Assembly (NCBI GenBank): GCA_008508345.1 | Contig: QNGE01000150.1 | Span: 62,001-126,000 of the forward strand | Origin: Paragonimus westermani | Lineage: Eukaryota; Platyhelminthes; Trematoda; Plagiorchiida; Troglotrematidae | Direction of reading: 5' to 3' | Length of the DNA: 64,000 bases | In this document: in pieces, positions 13,751 to 27,115 of the stretch | Numbering within the stretch: the first letter of the stretch is position 1 | How the letters are laid out: each line of letters opens with the position of its first letter | Notes under the pieces: model-generated | Told to the model about the DNA's origin: nothing | What the model saw: the letters and a program-made list of their open reading frames with translations, nothing else | The model's database searches: none | Program-made: the position numbers and the translations under genes

Positions 13751-16700
13751 TTATATGAAGTTTTTTTATATTGAAGTTACGGGGACAATTTAGCGGTTTG
13801 TTTTTCGTGAAATTTGAATCAGCGGCACAGAAGTATGACGAGCAAAACAGCAGCTCATGTATCGAAAATCATGGAGAAATTCAACAACCTGAAACATGTC
13901 AGGTGAAAGAGAAGCATCTCTCTGATGCCCAAGGGTTGCGTATAAGAAGCGATCCTGACAGCTTTCATAATAAATAGCTGATAGGTGAAGGTGTGAACCG
14001 CCTTTACGGATCTGTTTGTGTCCGGTCGCCCAAATCCGCATCAGGAACGGACTAATGGCCGAGAAATTAGGAGTTGGTTATTTGTTGGTGGCTGCCATGG
14101 AAATTCCTTTCTTTAGTCCTTAAGCTGGCGCGGTTCTAGATGGCTGACGCGCACATTAAGTTGTAGAGTGGTCTGCAAGCCGTCCGCCACAAAGAACAAC
14201 CTTTGCTGATGCCGTGGCCGACTGGTGTAAGTTTTGAGGTGGGCAGATGATAACCTAGTGTGGAGAAACATATTAAGCTACCAAGGGGTTGGCGTTTAGA
14301 GAATGGATGCATCTTCCGACATGATGTCGTTGTGACCCGTACCGTCGGTGGCTACAGACTTTAGGTTGGATGGGGGCTAATTGAAATCAATGGTGTGGAC
14401 GTTGTTATTGTCTGAACGAGTTGTCTCTGAATTAAGTGTATCTGATGACGTGGGAACCGGATGTCTTATGAAAGATGTGTAGCTGAGTAAGCTTCAGTTT
14501 CATTTATGGATCAGCCGTTTGTTTGCAAATTGTGGGTACTATGATGTTGAATGCATTGGTTGTATACATAATTGTTTAGATGTATGGCCACTCCAAGCAC
14601 CACTTTTTTTTCTTGGATACAGTTTCGTCTGTTCGTCATGGTGAAATGATAGTAAGAAGCAGCATAAACCACCAATGCTTTGCTCCGTGCGATAATGATG
14701 ATGACGATTGAGAAACGTAACCAACCGTTTGCAGACGAATACAGGATCTGGAGGTCGCAAAGACATAAGAATCAACTAAAATTGTTGAACGACTTCCCTC
14801 AAGGACACTGTTTCGTTTGGGCAGAATAGGTGAACGATTTGCCATCAAAACCTTCCATAAGATGTATAAACTTCATGCGCTTCTTTCTATGTAAGCAGCT
14901 GTACACACTTGTCCGTATGTAAAAGACGCCACCGCTAACTATGTGGTTCAGAAGCAAACTTCCGAGAAGGGCAAGAAGATCAGGATGAACTCGTAAACAA
15001 GTAAGATAGGTGACCACACTAAACTATGGATATCTGAATGAACACGTGGTTAATCCACGAGGTGCTTCACTAACGTAGACTAACTAGTGAAGCGGTATTC
15101 GCGATCTGAAGTTCATTACCACAAAACTATGTTCTAAGTTGGCAAGCTGTGGTGTAATAAAAACCTGTCATCAGTTAGGATCCACTCACTGTGGAATGCC
15201 TTACTGAAATTCATGGTGATAGTTGAACTGTTCTGTGATGTTCAACACTTGACTCGATTGACAAATACGTGTGGGTTAGATGGTGTTGCAGGAATTCCGG
15301 GCATCCTAATGCATTCATAAGAGCCACCTGATTTTAATGTCCATCTGTATCCGTACGTTCCTTCGTATTTTGCATGCGTAAGTTTTGCACTTGATTATGT
15401 CACAAGTTGTGTCATTATGTTGCTCCAACTTGTCATTGTGCAGCAGAGAATTAAGGCGTGTTAAATTGTGCTGTCTGTTCGGTACCGAGACAGGAACGCC
15501 CCTAAGAAACCTGTGAACCTGATTCACAATTTCAGAGGTATTAAACAGAGGTTGTCGTACAGAAATTCGAATAGAAAAACAGTGTTTCAGTCATCGGGGT
15601 TTCAGGAAATTCAGTGACCGTTAAATTTTGCCTGTCTGAACTGTGTAACGGTGCACGTCTTAAAGTACCAAAAAATCACGTACACTGTGGTGAGCATAAC
15701 AGTAATAAAACAGTGAATGTATTCTCGAATGCTTCTGTCAACTTTTGCATTTTCGAATTCCCTCAAACTGAAATATCCCACACGACCGTTTTAAACTGCT
15801 GTCGTGTTCTATCATCTTCTACTCCTTTTATCGACACTGAACCCACCTTTCACGAACAGCTATTGGAACCAACCACTTTGTGTCAGCTGTGATCCACACA
15901 ATTCATATAATTCGTAAAATTCTTCCCGCCTGACCTGACCATCCGAGTTTTATTGTATAATGGTTATTTAATGTTGACCAACACACAATAGACTAGTGTC
16001 GCCTAATTTTCAATTTTGACATTCTTGACGCTGAATATATTATACTGATAATTCAACAACCCTGCCGAATGACCAATTCATTCAACTGACAGTCACTCCT
16101 GAAATTAATTAAAGCTGTTGTCTACTGACTGCAGATTCCCTTTTCAAAAACCATGCGGTCTTTTGAAACGAACCGGCTCAAATTATTCACAGAGGTTTAA
16201 GCAATCGTTCATTTTACTATCAAGCGATGAACAGGAGAACTATATATAAACGTGAATGTGAATGTCTACGTATTAGGCGCAGTAAAGTGTGCTTGTTTTA
16301 GGAAATCTTAGTTGCCCTGGTTATTTGATGCGACCGTGTCAAGGGGTGACCCGATGCAACAGCTGTTGTTCTACTACTTAAGTTCCTCATTAAATTTGTT
16401 AATCTCTGCTAAATTTTACAGGAAATTCCTTGTTCGAATTTGGTTAGTTTGATTCTGCAATCCGATTCATCAGACTATCATTCTGTTGCATTTGTACTGG
16501 TCAATATCTCCTCTAGGTGCACACATTGTGCGAACATGTTGAAGACATAGACGATGTTTGGCTGCAGTTCTTACTCTTTTCTGCTCAGTGAAGTACAAGG
16601 ACACTCCGCCACTTTTACAGCGGATTAATGTGGAACGCAAGCCAAAAAGATTATACCTAGATATGAAAAAATGTTGACATGCCGCAGCAAGTTAGCCAGT

Positions 16701-19700
16701 GTAGGTTGTATTCATCTTCCGAGTTTGGTCCTTAGTGAGGTTTAGAGCCCGCATTTGGAGAAACGGCAAGAGATGGTGACTGATTAATTTCAGCAGTGAA
16801 AACAACGACCTCCTTTGTTTGTGGTTGTGTGAACTTTTTGTAGTTAAAAAACAGTGTGGTACATGTGATTCAGCACGTTTTTACCGTCCTTTACTTACTC
16901 ACACACAAAATGTAAGCATCTTAAAGTTGGTTATTCATTTTAAGTCGAAGTACTTTTTAACTCAGACCAACAGTTTTTCTTCTTCCTTGTCAAAAATCTT
17001 GGGCTACAGTGTACATGAATGTATTTTAGCTCAGTCTCGTTGATATCCACTGATGTAACGCTGTTGCTAAGAGTTATAACGACGCTGACCCATTAAACTG
17101 CTTGTCGATATCGAACGAAAAGGTATATCTCAGGTTATACACTGCTTTTACTCTCGAAAGTAAAACGACTGACTGTACCAAAAGTGAGGGGAGCTATGTC
17201 AACAAAAACCTACAAAACTGCTGGCATTCTCCAGAACAATATCAATCGGTCGTCAAAACACTTCTTTTTTTCATGCGAAAGCTACGTACCACCGGAGTGC
17301 GTTTGCTTCTTAACCAACTACACATCAGTTCGTGCGAAGGTGAATGTTGGTCAATTCAGGTATTGTTGCCCATAATATGTGCATTGAATATTTACACTTT
17401 CACAATTGGAGAAAAAAACGCAATACATTACTGTGCTTATGTTCTTTTTTTTCTGATACATTAGAGCACGACACCACAAGGGTTCTCAAGCCACTATCAG
17501 AGAGATCTTGGTAGCTGAAACCTCATTTAACAAGTACTGCCTGATTCCTATCAAGTTTGGTCTATACTTATGGCTTGATTACAGCTATGCCACATGATCA
17601 ACTAGTCATCTAGCTTCTACCCGTATAGGCTAGCATTCGCATCAGCGGAAAAAATATTTTCATGGACAAATGAACAGGGTGAAGATGTCTAGTGAACAAC
17701 GGTGATTTGTAGAGAATCGTTCATCCGTAATAGACAGAGGCAAGTAATTTCACTTTTGAAGAGCACATAGGTGGCTCACCACTGAAAGTCGCAGTTATTG
17801 AATGTTGATTATTTTCTTGACTGTTTACTGTTATCCACCTGCATGCAATGTCAAAAGATCACTAGGGGAAGCAGTTTTGTTTAAGATAAACTGAATCTGC
17901 TTTTGATCTCACTAGGTATGTATCTTTTCCTCGACCACTTTCTTTGATTTCGAGTTTTCTATACTCTGCGTTTCCCGGATGGTCACATTCTGTAGCTTTC
18001 TAAGAAATTCACGGTTACAAAAGCTAAGGGGGAACTTGATGCTTCAAGCACTAAAGCTAACTAGCTTGCACAGTTTTTCATCTTAGCTGTCTGCACCATC
18101 TCTGAGACTTAGTTGGATATTTTTTCCGGTTTGTGCGGAAACGCACCGCTTTTGAAGCAAGACTTCACGATAACTGTTGAGATTTGATTCCATAAAATGA
18201 CCAGCCGGTTAATTGCACTGCACAACAGAAACATGATTATGGTTGTGATGCAGTTTGATCAGAAAGTCCAAATATCCTTCTCAATGGAGGATGTCATGAA
18301 GTTTACCCTAGTATATGGAGTTATAACGTGTTTTCTACAAATCGACCTGAAAACTAGAAAAATAGGCAAACCCAGAATCATGGTATTTTTAAAAGTAACT
18401 TGGAGTGAGAATCCAAACTTCTATTATGCTATTCAAACAGCTAAGAACAGAGCAGGCGTTGGGATGGATTGCATCACGCGCACATTTGAACTTGCCTCAA
18501 AATTGCATAGAATGGCAGCGGTTTCATAGTTTTGAAGCATCTCGGGTTCTGGCATATATCTACCAACATCTCCACTGCACACCATTGGGACGGTGAATCT
18601 GTTCTTGAAAAGTAATCATTCTTGATAATCCTCCTCCTCCGAATGAGACTGGGCAGTGAATACTTAGGAATCACTAGTGCCTCCTCATCTACATTGAAAA
18701 TGTTATTCGCCTGATGACCTTCAACGTTGTGTAAGAAGACTGAGCTATTCCTTCAAAGAAGCTGCAAACACAAAAGTATTTTATTCAGAAGCAAACCACC
18801 GTTTTTCTACTGAACAAAATGTGGATATCGATAATTCCCCACTAAAGAATTTACTTATTCTGAATCATGGAAAGTTGTGGTGATAATCTGAGACAGTGAG
18901 TCCAGAGTGACAAGTTATTGCTGTTAGTATCCACAAGCTGGTCATATAGCGTCTTATCAGAGTCATCCTAAAGATAACCCAGATAAGAACTTTTGTACCC
19001 TTGGGAATTTCGAACCCTGTTATTCGCCAACCTCCTGTATTCAAACAGGGCCGTCATGAGTCTGAGTTTTACCTATTTCGACATTTTTGTTAATCAAATT
19101 TGCTGAGTGTTCACGCGCAATGTAAGGAGTCTCCAAAATTCTATCTGGAATTATATCACTTGCACACTGACCATTGTCTCAAGTTATATGGAATCATTTT
19201 GAAGCCACCCAAGTATCAGCCAATATTTGTGTCAGCATGGTTCAGTGCCAATTTTGAGCAACTTCACGCCTGCATTACTGTTTGGCACTGACCGTTTAGG
19301 TTCGGATCCCTATGATTATTGGTTGCGTTACTAAAGTTAGCTCTGATAAAGAGAAATTTGATAGAAAAAAGTGTTTCCGTCTAGCACCTTAAATTGGGCT
19401 CGGTATGAGCCTCGATTGATAGCCGATAGGCATGCCAAACAATTAACAGTGAGGTATAAGACCACAAGTTAGACATTCTACGAGAGTAGGTTGACAAGGT
19501 CACTGTTAAAATGTCCTCCGTAGAAAGAAGTGTCGCTATTGAAAGGTTTTATTGCACACTACATTATTCTGAGCAACTTGGTTGGACATTCCTTTTGAGA
19601 TATTGACAAATGTGATTGGGAATATGGACTAATTTTTCAAAGTTGCATTCCAATATTGAAAAACTGAAAACAAGCCGATTTGAATTATTTAGATGAAAAA

Positions 19701-19905
19701 AAGCCTAGTTTCATTTCAGAGTGATTTAAACCTTCTTACTAATTTACTTGATCCACGCTGTCACTAAGCAATACAACAGAACAGGTACGAATATCATTAG
19801 CAGTTTGCTTTTAACCATTATTTTTACAAAGATTTTCATTAAATACAATTAAAGTTACAAACACGGTCTCAATGACTACGCAGTAAACATTGTAGCATAT
19901 TTTAG

Positions 19906-20155
19906 GAGTGGTTGTAACATCAACAAAGAAGTTAACGATGAAAAGGAGAAGAAAGAAGATAACCAGGAGGAGGATGTGGATGAGTGTGATAATGATGTCA
20001 ACGAGAAGGCTTTTACTGTTACCTCTGAGACTGACAATATTGGCGGTGTTGTTGGCTATGATGATAATGAATGTTTCGCAAACATGCGAAATCACCTTCA
20101 GTGTCAGCTGACTCAAGGCACTGACGAGAAAAATCAGCAGAAACTAACCTACTAG
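19906..20155 (+). CDS. Putative acidic exon-like reading frame in the intron, function unknown
   Basis: After a possible acceptor (ATTTTAG, ending 19905) one frame stays open for 82 codons, then ends in TAG at 20153-20155. It has no start codon, which is typical of an internal or terminal exon. The product is rich in Glu, Asp, Lys and Asn over its first ~35 residues (for example KEKKEDNQEEDVDE). It then becomes a more ordinary sequence with Cys, Tyr and a CQLTQG segment. It matches no family I recognise. It could be the last exon of a nested gene, a decayed exon, or chance openness of GAA/GAT-rich DNA. It is not needed for CREBRF, whose exons join in phase without it. Confidence 0.28.
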
Positions 20156-23100
20156 TTACAGATCAACCTCACTCCGATGAAATATGAGTTTCCAATCATG
20201 TTAAAAAGCAATTTATTCATGAAAATTGTTCAGTACTCAGACGTGTGCAGTGTATGGCTATAATAATCAGAACATTTTAGACATGGATAAGTTGTAATCC
20301 ACTCTTTGCCCACTCTAACAAATGAGGGCTTTATAATGGAGTGTTGTGGTTTAGTTGAAGCTAATTCAAATGAGGGACACAAAATGTCAAATGGATGCTT
20401 TCAAGCAACAACTATCAAGACTGTAAACGTTAAAATTAAGTGGCACTTCCGTACACCGGGAGAAGATAACAAGCGGTCTTCTGGATCAGTTGGGATTGTT
20501 CTGAATGGGGAGATGATAAATTTGTTTTTGGTTGTGCGAAACTGAACCGCAGACAGGCTTATCTGGTAAACAAAGTTTTGAGTGCGTGATTGTGTCCTGA
20601 GTGCCTAGTCATTCGTTAGATCTCTTTCTTGCGCTCCCTTTGGGTGGCCGATGTTAACATTTACTTCTGAATTGCTGGTACCAGAAACACGATATTCCGG
20701 TACATCATTTATAGAAGCATAACACGTGATACTCAGATCTGCAACAAAAATTACAAAAGTGTTTCAATCACTATTTAGCCCTTCTAGTCGGATATCCACA
20801 GCTGACCTACAGACCTTACTAATTCAACGAAATATGTCAGGTGTAATTATTCTGCACGATGGTAAATGAAGATGAAATTTTTCGTCCTGTGATTAGTGGT
20901 TGATAAGTGTGTTTCATTTTGAGAATGTCATAAACCAGTTAATATATCACTGCATTTCACATCCATTCCCGCACCACCTCCTCGACCCTGATTATCAACG
21001 TTCCTTTGTTTCTGCAGAGTTGAACTCGGAGATGTAAGGACTGCCTGTTCCTGGTTAGAGACATCCTAGTAGTTTATGACAACAGGACCATTTTTTCTAT
21101 AACATGGGCAGTACGATTTTGAACGTTTTTCCATTTCGGTTTACCAGAATACTGGCCTAAAAAGTAGGCTCGGATGGACTGTTTTCATGAGTACATCTAC
21201 CATCATGAGTAGACTACCCCGTTTTCAAATCAAAGTTTTGGAGGTATTATTTGTCAACAAAAGACTGTTATGGCAGTGTGCGCTCTTCTCATATCACAAA
21301 ACTGAACACACTCGTGAAGTCTTGTAAAACGACGCATAAACTAGCAGCCTCGTTTTGGATAGAAACGAAGTTCTTGAGCTCTATTTGTTACCCCGCATAT
21401 GTTAGCCAGTAACATACGGAATTTCCTGTGGATCCACTATAAAACAGTCAATCGACATATCCTTTGAAGGTAGAGTGTTTTCATATGCTTATCCAAAGTT
21501 TTCAATAAGGAATGAGAGAACACAGCCAAACTGCGAGATTTTATTTCGGTTTTTTCCATACATCGGCCAGCTGAGAGTATACCACCAAATGACTACTCAT
21601 CCATCCACTAGTGCCGGCAGAGTTGTTGGGTTTTTGTCCTAATCACATCAGGTATGGCAGAAACAATCAGACTAACCATGAATGAGTGACCATGAAACCA
21701 GTGTTATACTACCGTTCACAGTACAATGCTGGAAAATTTTATAACGCTGAAAAGCTCCGCTACCTAGTTATATCGAACCGGTCCCAAGCGCCCACTACAG
21801 AGTTACTGTCATTCACTTGTTGTCATCGCCACAGCTTGGTGCATTGTTTACGGTCCACATCGATATGCAACAATTTCATTTCATCTGACAAATGCTTTCA
21901 TCTTAGTCACACCATTTACGGTCGATGAGAGTGTACAAAGTGAAAATCCGTCGTGATGCGATACTTGTGGTTGTCTCTACCATACGGTCCAAAAGGGCTC
22001 AAATTTTCGGAAACTTCAATGACCAAGATTGTAAAAGGTATTTTGGAACGATGTGGGACAATGAGCTCATTGGATGTAAAAGTACAAATTAAGGAATAAA
22101 TCTCCAAGCAGAATAGTCTGTATAAATGTCGAAATAATCTGTACGATCGAATTCGATATTATGGTACCAGTATTAAGATTAAAAGGGTTGGTGTTGAGAT
22201 GAATGTTCATTTTGCGGCTGATACTAAATGCTGTGCTATAAGGATAAAAAAACTACATGAACATCGACTGCTTACTTGGACCTTCTTTAACTGGTATTGT
22301 CACAAGAAACGTTGAAGTCAACTTTCAACTATCAGACGACTCACTGATTTACCACAACTATCCCTTTGATTTTAATCTCCTTACATTACACAGCATGCTG
22401 CATCTTGCTTGCCAGTTTACTGTATTCACAGAGAAAGAATCGAGAAATCAAATCTCCGGCTTAGATATAATATTACACCTGCACAGAGACCACAATATTT
22501 AATGCGACGTACCAATAAGACAAACCTAGGTAAATGAACATGTAAACATTTGAACTGGATCAGTTTCATATCATTACAGCTTTCCAGAGGAATTTCACAT
22601 CAGACATGACGGTTGTAGCCTACTACCCTCGTTCATTTGATCAAACAGGTGCACTCAAACTTTCCACAACGTACTGATTGATCAATCAGAGCGAATCCCG
22701 AAACTAACGTTGCCTGAGTCAGGCTGATTAACCCAGTATTGACATAAAAAACGGCTTGCTTAGGCTTTGTACCCACCATGCTCCCAGATCGATTGCAGCT
22801 CGGAGAGGAAATGGACACGCCTAACGTGCAGTATCTACTTGATCAGTGTTCTTGTGTTATATCCTATCGATATCTCGACTTCTCTATATATTTTCTTGTA
22901 TGACTCTGAACACCAACCTAAGCTAGCCTGCTACTCTGAATTCACACTTCAAACGTCATTCTGACGATGAACCATGGGCGTATAGAAAACCACGGAGGCA
23001 AGGAAGTTGACTTGGTAAAATTCACTGAAAATCAACTTTCCTTAATCTGAGCAACATGCTGTATTCCGAAGGTCATTACGTGGGATTTCACAAGCATTTC

Positions 23101-24479
23101 ATCTTTTGATGGTCATTGACGTTCTCCTAACATATCATTTGAACACCAACCAGAGACGATATCAGTTCTTACATTGCCACCGAGGTTTTTCATTCTAATT
23201 TTTAATCTGATTATAAATTTGTATGCCGGAAACTATCCTTCGGATATGCCAGACTTGATGAGTATGCAGTGCACGGATGCTTCTCCACTTCCATAAAATT
23301 TCGCGAAATTTCCTATTACAAAAAATCGATAGACCACCGTATGACAGATGTGAATACACGGGTTGCACATTCACTGTGGAATTTAGCATTCAAAAACAGG
23401 GAGGGTGTTAGCTGGTTGATTTCAACCATATTAGTTCACAGCCTATTCATTTCTAAGTCTTCGACGGAGGCCAGTATTCTACTAAAAGAAAGGCTGATTT
23501 AAAGGTTTCTAACATCTGACTCCTCATGCTCGGAGCTAAAGCCTTGAAAACTTACCCCACCATGCTCGTTCGAAGTCAGTGCATAGTTAATCGATCCACT
23601 GTGAATCTGCTGAACAACAAATCAATGGTACTCAAGTTTTCCGGTTGATTTTGGACCGCACGTTTTGCAACTGGAATCAATGTATAGTATGTGCTGAGTG
23701 TTCAATTGATTGTGTAAAACGATCCACTAGTCGACCAGTCCACATCGACCGGTCCCAAATTAAACGATACTACCGGTTTGTGATTGTACACAGCGGTTTG
23801 CAGCCAAATTTCAATGGAATATGTGTTTCTGCACATAGCGCAGGGTGCATTGGTGTATAATCAGGGCTAATTTCCGATGAATACCAACGAATCATTGCAT
23901 ATACACTGTACTTAACAATGCCGTTCATATGAGGGGGGAACTTTCTCACACCATGTGGTAATTTCACCCAATAAAAATGAATGAAATGCCTGTTTTTCTT
24001 GTACTTATGCAAAAGATCACTCACAGAGATGAAAAAGAATTCGCAGACAATGGGTCTAATTTCAGCTGAGGACACCTTTCAAACAGAAGACTTTATTTCG
24101 GAGTTCGATTAAAAATTGGGCACCCAACAAGCCAGAATGGTGTGCAACTTTACTTATAACGAGACCTAGAAATTACTGTCCGTCTGGTTTGCAGGCAAAT
24201 AAGACACACCGAGTTAAATGATATCGACATTTGGAATCATATTATTCAGCTGTGATAGAGATTCAGAACGCAGGCTGCCAAACTTGAAAATATGTGATTG
24301 ATACACATTCATGCGCGGTCGCATATCACAGTTTTATATGAGATTAGACGGAGTTATCTCGTCGTGTGTCTAACCTGAAAGTGACATAACAATAATTAGT
24401 GTTACTGATTATTGGTGGGAACTTTGGTTTGCACACAGGTTACCCATCACCCACGGTTGGTCGCAGCTGTCGTTTTATT

Positions 24480-24640
24480 ATAGACTTCCCCGTCCGCCTC
24501 TTTTGAAAAGCAACACTCGACGCGTGTTTCGCTCTTTTTAGAGCTCGTCAGTAGGATATATCATTGTCACGGCCGGGATTAGAACTTCGGCCACGCTTCC
24601 ATGAAACAATCATGTTGACCACTGTGCCCTTGATCTGTCA
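24480..24640 (-). mobile_element. tRNA-derived SINE-like element
   Basis: Read on the - strand, the unit has an A-box-like sequence GGGCACAGTGGTCAA near 24615-24629. A B-box-like sequence (AAGTTCTAATCCC) follows at about 24574-24586, with a palindromic GGCC...GGCC around it. The spacing between the two boxes resembles a pol III promoter of tRNA origin. Downstream is a non-tRNA tail containing a short inverted repeat (GAGCTC...AAGAGC). No intact cloverleaf or anticodon loop could be drawn, so this is a SINE or tRNA-related relic and not a functional tRNA gene. The outer borders are approximate. Confidence 0.45.
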
Positions 24641-27041
24641 TTGTGCACGACCGAATTATGATATGTAAACGCCCTACCACTTTGGCTTGTGAGTAATGAC
24701 CCGGTTACCCGATCGTTCTGGCCGTGACAAGGATATGCACTATTTTCGTACTTTAACAGGAGCGAAGCTCGAGTCTAGTACTTCTTCTCATGAGCAGTCG
24801 ACTGGGAAGTCCATGGGGCTGCGACATCCGCGATCGTTTGTAGACGATGTACATTGTTTATGGATATGTAATATGTCGACTGGGTTAGACGGTGGTCTGT
24901 GTACAAACATACCTTCATGTGAAATGCCTCTCCGATTTCGCTGGACTCAAACACTTTGTAACAAGCTGAGTCTCAGTCTTTCTTACGTGATCGTAGCTGC
25001 AACGCTCCGAAAATGTCTCCCAAATGGTCGGGAGTCTTCCTTGTGTACTTGGTTAGCAGCTCCGACTGCCCTCATAAACTATCGAATTTAACAGCAATGT
25101 TTACGCTCACAAGGATGTACTCCCCGAAATTAACTGAGTAAGATGTAACCATGAGCTCATACTTCTTAGCAGGTCTGTTCAGCACTAAATGGAACAAACC
25201 CATTATCTGTTAATCACATGGTGCTTCAAGATTTATCACACGCCTTGACTCTCGAGGGCTAACTAGATCAGCGTGTTATCAATCATTTGCGAGGGAACAT
25301 CTCAAGGATTGGAAAACTGATAAGGCAAATTTAACCTCATGTCTCTAAAGCAAAACAGAAGACACGGGACTGCTGTGCTTATGTGTCTAACGTTGTCACG
25401 GTCACAATGTATTGCTTTCAAATGACTATCTACAATCTGTACGATTTAGCACTGCAATTTAATAAACAATCAGTTACCTTGCCTGGATTCTTCATCCAAT
25501 TGTGCCGACTGAGCTGGGTGCGTAACGCACGTTTCTCCCGTTTTCGTTACTACAGCGATTAGTGGGTCGGAGAAATACAAAAGCTCAGTGCAGCAGCGCT
25601 CGATTGACCTGGGAACGTAGGCCGCCGTAGACCTATCACTGTTAATGAAATACTAGTGCGGAAGGGGAAAGTGGTTACCAACAGTGGTGGGTGCCTTTTC
25701 TAGTAAAGAGAGCATTTTTCAGCAGATGGCTTACACCTGAACAGCGTTCAACGGCACACGGTCATGAATTGTTGAGCAACTATTGTGCATGTATTGAAGT
25801 GAACGAGGTTCAGGATGCAATATCAAAGAGTTGCAGGTCGAAGTTCGCATCCAACCAGAATGTTCGTGCAAACCAACATCTCAAAGTGATTTATCAAAAT
25901 AGCAGTCAGGTGCAATATGAAATTTTCTATAATGGTCACACCTGGCTGCCAGCAACACTGAGACAAACGTACTGCAGTCCTTGACGACTACGTGACAGGA
26001 GTTCGGGGATCCAAATCATCTCAAATTAAACACAGATCACAGTACATTGCAGTCGTCGCATTTAGACAACATTTGGGCTAGTCCACATTGTGTTAGCCAG
26101 TAGGGATATGTTAGCTTTGGATCCAAGAGAGTTACATCATCTTTGAAAGGGTTTCTGGTCTATGAAATAATACATGAAAGACCTAATAAAATAGGGTTCG
26201 CGAAAAGTTGGCAGGAATGTGTTTTTTGAGGAAACAGACATTTTCAAACAAACATCTCCCAAAAAGCTCTAAGATGAGAGAAGGTCGACTGACCGACAGA
26301 CCTGTCTGCTCTCACATATCCTGCACTGTCTAAGTCAGATATCTATTCTTGTGATCATGTGTAAGAGTGGTAGTTACTTCAACACACTAGATGAAAGTTT
26401 ACTAAATCTCAAAGTGTTGTTCATTTACCACTTGTGATGAGCCATTATTTTTTCACAAAATAGAACAAATGGCAGTAATTAATTCAGAAGACCACTCATT
26501 GTTTCTGAACACCAGTTAGGTGACGAAATACCTTTTTGTTAATATTACCGGTAACTCCAAATCAAAGTTGAACTGTAATTTGACGTTAGTTTGCCGAAGG
26601 TCTTCTTTGGCAATGAATAGACACTTACGAGCCATGGATATTTTATGTCATTGTCGTTGTGTTAAAATGATTATATTAATAAGACTGTGCACTAAAGACA
26701 GTTGCTTCCGCAAACGCCATAATAGTGATACCAGCTATAGGACAGTCTGCTGGTAACAGACTATCTGCTTATTCGCCTTACTGGGTGACGGTTTAATTAT
26801 CAATACCACTTCGATTGTAAGAGGTCTCAAAAACGAAAAGGATGAGCAGGTCTTTGACCATTAGAAGCCCAATCGAGTCAGGTCTGCTCACCCCGTATAG
26901 AACAGTAGACATGAGGTCGATCAAAAAAGCTGGGTATTTCATTGACCAACGACCACCATTTTAACCCGTATCTCTTGCACAAAACTAAACATATCAGATT
27001 CTTCATCTCTATTTTGAAGACAAGCACTTTCCATTTTTCAG

Positions 27042-27115
27042 AGTTTGCCGGTTGAAGAAAAAGGCCTTCCACGAAGCCAACAAAATCAAATACACAGGGT
27101 TGGGTCTGGAATACG
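27042..27115 (+). CDS. CREBRF: CREBRF/REPTOR-like bZIP factor, exon B (basic region second half and start of zipper)
   Basis: A 74-bp exon between a strong acceptor (CCATTTTTCAG) and G|GTAAGT. It completes the split Lys codon from the previous exon and reads VCRLKKKAFHEANKIK, then GLGLEY. Joined to exon A, the basic region is NKLASKVCRLKKK, which keeps the bZIP signature N-x7-R. It differs from human CREBRF (NKLASRACRLKKKAQYEANK, then LNTEY) at only a few positions. This is the DNA-contacting part of the factor. The phases fit exactly: one base closes the preceding codon, 24 full codons follow, and one base is left over. The exon lies 16 kb from the previous one. Confidence 0.92.

Larger units (their letters stand above)
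10712..27041 (+). other. 16.3-kb intron of the CREBRF-like gene
   Basis: Bounded by GTGAGT at 10712 and a pyrimidine-rich TTTTTCAG ending at 27041. It interrupts the codon for Lys201, inside the DNA-binding basic region. It contains a LINE RT scrap (13597-13750), an acidic exon-like frame (19906-20155), and a tRNA-derived SINE-like unit (about 24480-24640). Other open frames (12134-12469, 18197-18529, 24696-25091) were not recognised and are not needed for a continuous protein. The rest shows nothing I can support. Confidence 0.8.

Noticed and set aside
18197..18529. 110-codon + strand ORF
   Set aside because: No recognised domain, ordinary intronic composition and no flanking splice signals that connect it to anything.
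24696..25091. 131-codon + strand ORF next to the SINE-like unit
   Set aside because: It is the longest frame in that intron, but no motif, splice partner or family was recognised. It may be repeat-derived.
26878..27072. - strand ORF overlapping the bZIP exon
   Set aside because: It is a shadow of the conserved + strand basic region and has no family match.
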